A stretch of DNA of 64,000 nucleotides from Actinernus sp. WN-2022 (lineage: Eukaryota; Cnidaria; Anthozoa; Actiniaria; Actinernidae): NCBI GenBank assembly GCA_030867875.1, contig JAOWCC010000241.1:60027-124026 (forward strand), written 5' to 3'. Under the pieces are notes generated by a model. The model saw nothing but the letters and a program-made list of their open reading frames with translations. It was not told where the DNA came from and did no database searches. This document shows positions 59,701 through 64,000 of this stretch, piece after piece (position 1 is the first letter of the stretch; each line of letters opens with the position of its first letter). The position numbers and the translations under genes were made by a program.

Positions 59701-61195
59701 CAGGAATGAGGAATGATCAATCAGGAATGAGGAATGATCAATCAGGAATCAGGAATGATGAATCAGGAATGAGGAATGATGAATCAGGAATGATGAATCA
59801 GGAATGAGGAATGATGAATCAGGAATGATGAATGATGTATCAGGAATCAGGAATGATGAATCAGGAAAGAGGAATGACGAATCAGGAATCAGGAATGGTG
59901 AATCATGAATCAGGAATCAGGAATAATGAAACAGGAATCAGGAATGATGAATCAGGAATCAGGAATGATGAATCAGGAATCAGGAATGATGAATGATGAA
60001 TCAGGAATGATGAATCAGGAATCAGGAATGATGAATGACGAATCAGGAATCAGCAATGATGAATCAGGAATCAGGAATGATGAATCAGGAATGATGAATC
60101 AGGAATCAGGAATCAGGAATCAGGAGTGATTAATCAGGAATCAGGAATGATGAATCAGGAATCAAGGATGATGAATCAGGAATCAGGAATGATGAATCAG
60201 GAAAGAGGAATGATGAATCAGGAATCAGGAATGGTGAATCATGAATCAGGAATGATGAATCAGGAATCAGGAATGATGAATCAGGAATCAGGAATGATGA
60301 ATCAGGAATCAGGAATGATGAATCAGGAATCATGAATGATCAATCAGGAATGAGGAATGATCAATCAGGAATCAGGAATGATGAATCAGGAATGAGGAAT
60401 GATCAATCAGGAATGATGAATGATGAATTAGGAATCAGGAATGATGAATCAGGAATCAGGAATGATGAATCAGGAATGTTGAATGATGTATCAGGAATCA
60501 GGAATGATGAATCAGGAAAGAGGAATGACGAATCAGGAATCAGGAATGGTGAATCATGAATCAGGAATCAGGAATAATGAAACAGGAATCAGGAATGATG
60601 AATCAGGAATGATGAATGATGAATCAGCAATCAGGAATGATGAATCAGGAATCAGCAATGATCAATCAGGAATGATGAATGATGAATCAGGAATGATGAA
60701 TCAGGAATCAGGAATGATGAATGACGAATCAGGAATCAGCAATGATGAATCAGGAATCAGGAATGATGAATCAGGAATGATGAATCAGGAATCAGGAATC
60801 AGGAATCAGGAGTAATTAATCAGGAATCAGGAATGATGAATCAGGAATCAAGGATGATGAATCAGGAATCAGGAATGATGAATCAGGAAAGAGGAATGAT
60901 GAATCAGGAATCAGGAATGGTGAATCATGAATCAGGAATGATGAATCAGGAATCAGGAATGATGAATCAGGAATCAGGAATGATGAATCAGAAATCAGGA
61001 ATGATGAATCAGGAATCATGAATGATGAATCAGGAATCAGGAATGATGAATCAGGAATGGTGAATCAGGAATGATGAATCAGGAATCAGGAATCAGGAAT
61101 GATGAATCAGGAATGATGAATGATGAATCAGGAATAATGAATCAGTAATGATGAATCAGGAATCAGGAATCAGGAATGATGAATCAGGAATCAGG

Positions 61196-61227
<32 letters not shown>

Positions 61228-61243
61228 AGGAATCAGGAATGAC
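56778..61243. repeat. HOR copy 10 and terminal subfamily L region
   Basis: It begins as the next 3.9 kb HOR, with a 63-bp (nine-word) internal duplication near 57.60 kb, and then changes to subfamily L modules at about 58.3 kb. The last stretch, about 60.6-61.24 kb, closely matches about 4.24-4.88 kb on the left, including a GAATCAA GGATGAT variant pair. It ends at the junction with the 88-bp satellite. Confidence 0.78.
59611..59612. other. Heptamer phase break: two extra bases (AT)
   Basis: GAATGAT is followed by AT before GAATCAG, moving the register from phase 6 to phase 1, the phase found at 1-4879. Confidence 0.82.
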
Positions 61244-61825
61244 GGACAGATTCCATCTTTCCAGCAAATTAATAGATTCCTAACCGCGAGCTAATATTAA
61301 AAACGTCGAATGTGCCGTAAAATTCTCAAACGGAGAGATTCCATCTTTCCAGCAAATTCATAGATTCCTGACCGCGAGCTAATATTAAAAACGTCGAATG
61401 TGCCGTAAAATTCTCAAACGGAGAGATTCCATCTTTCCAGCAAATTCATAGATTCCTGACCGCGAGCTAATATTAAAAACGTCGAATGTGCCTTAAAATT
61501 CTCAAACGGAGAGATTCCATCTTTCCAGCAAATTCATAGATTCCTGACCGCGAGCTAATATTAAAAACGTCGAATGTGCCGTAAAATTCTCAAACGGAGA
61601 GATTCCATCTTTCCAGCAAATTCATAGATTCCTGACCGCGAGCTAATATTAAAAACGTCGAATGTGCCGTAAAATTCTCAAACGGAGAGATTCCATCTTT
61701 CCAACAAATTCATAGATTCCTGACCGCGAGCTAATATTAAAAACGTCGAATGTGCCGTAAATTTCTCAAACGGAGAGATTCCATCTTTCCAGCAAATTCA
61801 TAGATTCCTGATCGCGAGCTAATAT
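61244..61825. repeat. 88-bp satellite array B, at the heptamer array edge
   Basis: The ATTCCATCTTTCCAGC landmark (one copy has CCAACA) occurs at 61250, 61338, 61426, 61514, 61602, 61690 and 61778, again exactly 88 bp apart, giving about 6.6 copies. The left junction is identical to that of array A, including the variant GGACAGATT in place of GGAGAGATT. On the right the last copy breaks off within CGAGCTAATAT and passes directly into unique sequence. Confidence 0.96.
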
Positions 61826-62170
61826 AGTCCTTGAACTTCTCGCTTCTATATATCAACCATTGGTTACCAACCAGGTCGCCTCAGTTATCGCTAATCCCTA
61901 AGGGCAATAGCAAAGTTGCTCTTGAGTCATAGTGGATTTACTGTAAAGGTTTATAAATATTCTGATCTAAGAATTACGTTAGGAGTGATAGCGAAGGTAA
62001 TAGCTGCTTGGAAAATAATAAAGACATTTTAGGGGTTTTGTAGGGTTCTGTTGTGCAGCTGAAATTGAAATCCTCCGCCGTCTATGCCGTCATTAGATTC
62101 CACAGCACTTTATTCACGAGCCTCAGCCAATAGATAATATACTCACCCCCTAATTATGTATTCACACCCC
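61826..62170. other. Unique AT-rich sequence without a recognised feature
   Basis: About 345 bp of non-repetitive sequence following the satellite. No ORF of note, RNA gene or transposon end was recognised in either strand. Confidence 0.6.
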
Positions 62171-62283
62171 TGTAACGTCATTTAATGAGCTTCTTCCGAA
62201 AAGAAAAGAAAACACTTCCTCGCTGTAACGTCAATGTGACGTCAAATGAGACAAATGAGAATAATTCCCTTATTGTGACGTCA
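62171..62283. promoter_or_regulatory. Cluster of CRE-like sites
   Basis: Two perfect palindromic TGACGTCA octamers lie at 62237-62244 and 62276-62283. Two TAACGTCA variants lie at 62173-62180 and 62226-62233. TGACGTCA is the known CREB/ATF binding site; four in 111 bp is a dense cluster for AT-rich DNA. They lie about 660-770 bp upstream of the zinc-ribbon exon. The repeated surroundings (AATTTATTC-type segments just downstream) leave open that the sites belong to a degenerate repeat and not to a working enhancer. Confidence 0.45.
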
Positions 62284-62345
62284 ATGCAAAAGATAATTTA
62301 TTCTCCCTCAAAATATAATTTATTCCCCAGCAGTTTAATTAGATT

Positions 62346-62364
62346 CCCCCGCAAAAAAAGGGGG
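62346..62364. other. Short inverted repeat CCCCC-N9-GGGGG
   Basis: A five-base C/G stem with an A-rich nine-base loop. It is too short to assign a role. Confidence 0.4.
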
Positions 62365-62372
62365 TAAGCTAC

Positions 62373-62392
62373 GGTGGCCCATAAGGGACACC
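62373..62392. other. Imperfect 20-bp palindrome
   Basis: GGTGGCCC-ATAA-GGGACACC pairs along seven of eight stem positions with one G/A mismatch. It could be a binding site or a remnant of a transposon end; no partner copy is visible in the window. Confidence 0.4.
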
Positions 62393-62410
62393 ACTTCTTT
62401 AGAAAATGTA

Positions 62411-62804
62411 GCTGTTCCGTACAAAGTCATGTCATCTTTACTTAAAAATATAGTGGTGTTCCGTGTAAATCGAGCTTTTTCTGTACAAGAAGGTCGTTCT
62501 TTAGGAATCATTGACTGTTCCGTAGAAATCAAGTTCTTCCGTAGAAATCACTGAAGCTCTTCCGTAGAAATAAAGTTCTTCCGTCGAAATTACTTAAGCT
62601 CTTCTGTAGAAATAAAGTTCTTCCTTAGAAATTACTGAAGCTGTTCTGTTGAAATAAAGTTCTTCCTTAGAAATCACCAAGCTGTTCCGTACAGAAATCA
62701 AGCTCTTCCGTAGAAATCACCGAAGCTGTTCCGTACAGAAATCAAGCTCTTCCGTAGAAATCACCGAAGCTGTTCCGTACAGAAATCAAGCTCTTCCGTA
62801 GAAA
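62411..62804. repeat. Minisatellite with period shifting from 42 to 44 bp
   Basis: Tandem units built on TTCCGTAGAAATCA-like segments. The landmark ACTGAAG or its variant occurs at 62550, 62592, 62634 and 62676 (42-bp period). The landmark GCTGTTCCGTAC occurs at 62681, 62725 and 62769 (44-bp period). The longer units have CGTACAGAAAT where the shorter have CGTAGAAAT, which explains the two extra bases. The first ~100 bp are degenerate. It lies just upstream of the presumed promoter. Confidence 0.88.
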
Positions 62805-62938
62805 GTCCAAACTGCTGCGCGCGCATTTGGCTTAGAGAGTACTGGGTACTAATGTGCCGCACGTGTCTTGAGAAAGGGGGATGTTCAGTGACCGGTTGGT
62901 TTATCTCATATCTGTATATATCAGTCTTGCATTCAAAG
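62805..62938 (+). promoter_or_regulatory. Putative promoter / 5' leader of the zinc-ribbon gene
   Basis: Between the minisatellite and the chosen ATG lie a perfect palindrome TGCGCGCGCA (62816-62825, resembling an NRF1 site), a CACGTG E-box (62860-62865) and a TATATA stretch (62915-62920). The TATA-like stretch is only about 20 bp from the ATG, too close to serve as a TATA box for a transcript that includes this ATG. The motifs are seen; their function is inferred. Confidence 0.35.
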
Positions 62939-63023
62939 ATGAGTTTCTGTCAAAGTTGTGGCACGAAACTTTTGCAAAGTGGGAAGTACTGTCATAACTG
63001 TGGACTGGTTTTATCCCAGAATG
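62939..63023 (+). CDS. First coding exon of a zinc-ribbon protein (partial gene)
   Basis: The exon encodes 28 residues plus one base of the next codon. Residues 4-7 and 18-21 form two CxxC knuckles separated by ten residues (CQSCG ... CHNCG), the pattern of the small N-terminal zinc ribbons found on many eukaryotic and bacterial proteins, where four cysteines bind one zinc ion. The ATG has A at -3. An in-frame ATG at 62852 would add 29 residues but overlaps the E-box and adds nothing family-like, so I prefer the later start. The exon is followed immediately by GTATGT, a strong splice donor, with the intron interrupting a codon after its first base. The frame continues only seven codons past the donor before a stop, which supports splicing. 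The protein's function cannot be told from the ribbon alone. Confidence 0.6.
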
Positions 63024-63651
63024 GTATGTTATTGAAAATATAATTACAAATCATGGATAACGTTAATATCGGTTATGAAGATTGAAGGCAGAGATGGGAA
63101 ATAAGCTAGCTTTGTCGTTTTGTGTACTGCTGTCACTGTGAAGACTCCAAAATATAACTACGTGGGCCGGAAACAATACGATGAGATAGCTCTAAAAATG
63201 CTAGGACCAGAAATATTGTTCAGTCTCCAAGGATTACCAGCATTGTTGTCAGGCATTTCAATACAATGCATGATGGTTGGGTCAAACTTCCTCTCTAGAT
63301 TTTAAGCAATATTGATCTCAGAACATTAATTGAACCATTTATAACTACACTGTAAGTATATAACTATATTTAATTAGAACCTGCAAACCTGCTTGATTGT
63401 ATTTCAGAAGTAAGATAATCTTGTGCTGAATTAATCTTGCACATGTTGTACTTCTTGTGAAGTCCAAGGTGTTTTTTTAAATAACAAGATAACCCTGGTA
63501 TTTTAAATAAATTTGAGAGAAGGGTATTAATCGGAGAAACCAGTGACATGTACATGTATTATGCATTATGCATGATTATGAAGTTGAAAGTCAAGGTCAC
63601 TGCATTATTTCTGTCAGAGTGATAATCAATTCATTACTATGTCCTTTTTAG
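63024..63651 (+). other. Presumed intronic sequence between the two exons
   Basis: It starts with GTATGT and ends with TATGTCCTTTTTAG, a plausible donor and acceptor. The two flanking exons are not in compatible phase, so at least one further exon may lie inside. I could not identify one: the open stretch at 63120-63305 meets an early stop in the required phase from its obvious acceptor. A TTGATTGTATTTCAG acceptor-like site at about 63406 is followed within two bases by GTAAGA. A perfect palindrome ACATGTACATGT lies at 63546-63557. Confidence 0.4.
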
Positions 63652-64000
63652 GGTTATCAGTACCCGGTGGCCCAAGCGAGCAATCTACATGTACATATTA
63701 TCATATGATGACTTCAAAAAGAAGAAGGAAATGGACAGAACATCTAAGTTTAAAAACAAAAAACAAAAAATACCATCACAGAAAAACTCAACAACGGAGA
63801 TGGTTAAGGTACAAGTTGGTATTGTATCTGATGCTAACACAGGCCATTTGAAGAAAGTAAAGGGAAGGACAATCCCTGTCCTTTTGAATGCTAACACCAA
63901 TGCTGCCAACCTTCTGTCAACATCTGTTGACAAGCATGCCAGGCATTTCAAACAATTTAATAAGTTTCGTGAGTATGTAGTACTGTACCCAGGATATGTC
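63652..64000 (+). CDS. Downstream coding exon, open to the window edge
   Basis: After the acceptor TTTTTAG, the frame with first full codon at 63653 is open for 116 codons and runs off the window; the next in-frame stop upstream is TAA at 63623. Residues 22-46 are rich in lysine, asparagine and glutamine and look like a flexible linker. From residue 50 a folded domain seems to begin: MVKVQVGIV (50-58), KGRTIPVLL (70-78), an alanine/asparagine-rich helix-like segment (79-96) and EYVVLYPG (107-114). This alternation resembles the region found in invertebrate and fish proteins annotated as G2E3-like or HECT-type E3 ligases, but I recall this only as a general pattern and could not search it. Its first base belongs to a codon needing two preceding bases, which the zinc-ribbon exon does not supply. 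A GTGAGT at 63969 is a possible donor that would end the exon early. Confidence 0.55.

Larger units (their letters stand above)
5371..61243. repeat. Heptamer satellite, main segment
   Basis: About 55.9 kb of 7-bp words of the same family as 1-4879. Word starts fall in phase 3 modulo 7 from 5372 to 36276, phase 4 to about 43648, phase 5 to 47807, phase 6 to 59610 and phase 1 to 61243. Added variant words include GAGTCAG, GATTGAT, GAATCGG, GATTCAG, GAATTAG, GAATAAG, ATATCAG, GAATTGT, GAATCAA and GTATGAT. These sit in fixed contexts and define the higher-order repeats listed separately. The + strand is purine-rich and C-poor. No gene, transposon or RNA is seen; all ORFs here are repeat artefacts. 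Confidence 0.97.

Noticed and set aside
787..61021. Dozens of ORFs of 60-166 aa encoding MMNQESG / IRNDESG or IPDSSFL heptad repeats
   Set aside because: They arise automatically from a 7-bp tandem repeat, occur in several frames on both strands, start and stop wherever a variant word creates ATG or TGA, and show no regulatory context.
1..61243. CRISPR array
   Set aside because: There are no unique spacers between conserved direct repeats; the whole sequence is repeat, in a eukaryotic context.
1..61243. Telomeric repeat
   Set aside because: A 7-bp unit recalls the plant telomere TTTAGGG, but the words GAATCAG and GAATGAT lack the G-run of telomeric repeats, and the array is internal with unique sequence on the right.
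62335..62532. 65-aa ORF on the minus strand
   Set aside because: It overlaps the palindrome and the start of the minisatellite, with no recognisable domain; probably chance.
63120..63305. 61-aa plus-strand ORF as an exon between the zinc ribbon and the last exon
   Set aside because: It has no convincing acceptor and donor in the phases required, and no recognisable motif; left as possible but unsupported.
63406..63412. Micro-exon after TTGATTGTATTTCAG
   Set aside because: Only two bases separate the acceptor-like AG from GTAAGA, and a 2-nt exon would not repair the phase mismatch.
63370..63555. 61-aa minus-strand ORF
   Set aside because: AT-rich presumed intron with no motif and no context.
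63639..63951. 70-aa plus-strand and 88-aa minus-strand ORFs at the right edge
   Set aside because: They are shadows of the 116-codon open frame starting at 63653, which has better protein-like composition and a splice acceptor.

Overview
This window looks like nuclear DNA from an animal, most likely a marine invertebrate. A bivalve mollusc is my best guess but only a weak inference, from the ACATGTACATGT-type motifs, AT-rich introns and the style of the gene at the right edge. No bacterial operon, rRNA, tRNA, transposase or CRISPR array was recognised.

About 95% of the window (1-4879 and 5371-61243) is one giant tandem satellite built from 7-bp words. The two dominant words are GAATCAG and GAATGAT. 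About thirty variant words, mostly one or two substitutions away, make up the rest. The 7-bp register is kept with extraordinary fidelity: one phase for 1-4879, one phase for 5372-36276, and only four net phase shifts after that. The variant words recur in fixed contexts and define larger repeats: modules of a few hundred bp, ~1.3-1.6 kb repeats, and higher-order repeats (HORs) of ~3.5-5.7 kb. Two successive HOR copies have exactly the same period, 5173 bp (739 x 7). Every copy-to-copy offset I checked is a multiple of 7, except across the four phase breaks.

A second, unrelated, CpG-rich satellite with an exact 88-bp period occurs twice: at 4880-5370, embedded in the heptamer array, and at 61244-61825, at the array's right edge. 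Both copies share the same left junction, so the heptamer/88-mer boundary was itself duplicated, 56,364 bp apart (8052 x 7).

The last 2.2 kb (61826-64000) is unique sequence. It contains a cluster of CRE-like TGACGTCA/TAACGTCA sites, two short inverted repeats, a minisatellite whose period changes from 42 to 44 bp, and the 5' part of a probable protein-coding gene. That gene has a small first exon with a four-cysteine zinc ribbon and a GTATGT splice donor, and a downstream exon whose frame is open for 116 codons to the window edge. The two exons cannot be joined directly in frame, so an intermediate exon or a different gene model is needed.

The many heptapeptide-repeat ORFs in the satellite (MMNQESG / IRNDESG forward, IPDSSFL reverse) are arithmetic consequences of a 7-bp repeat and are not annotated as genes.
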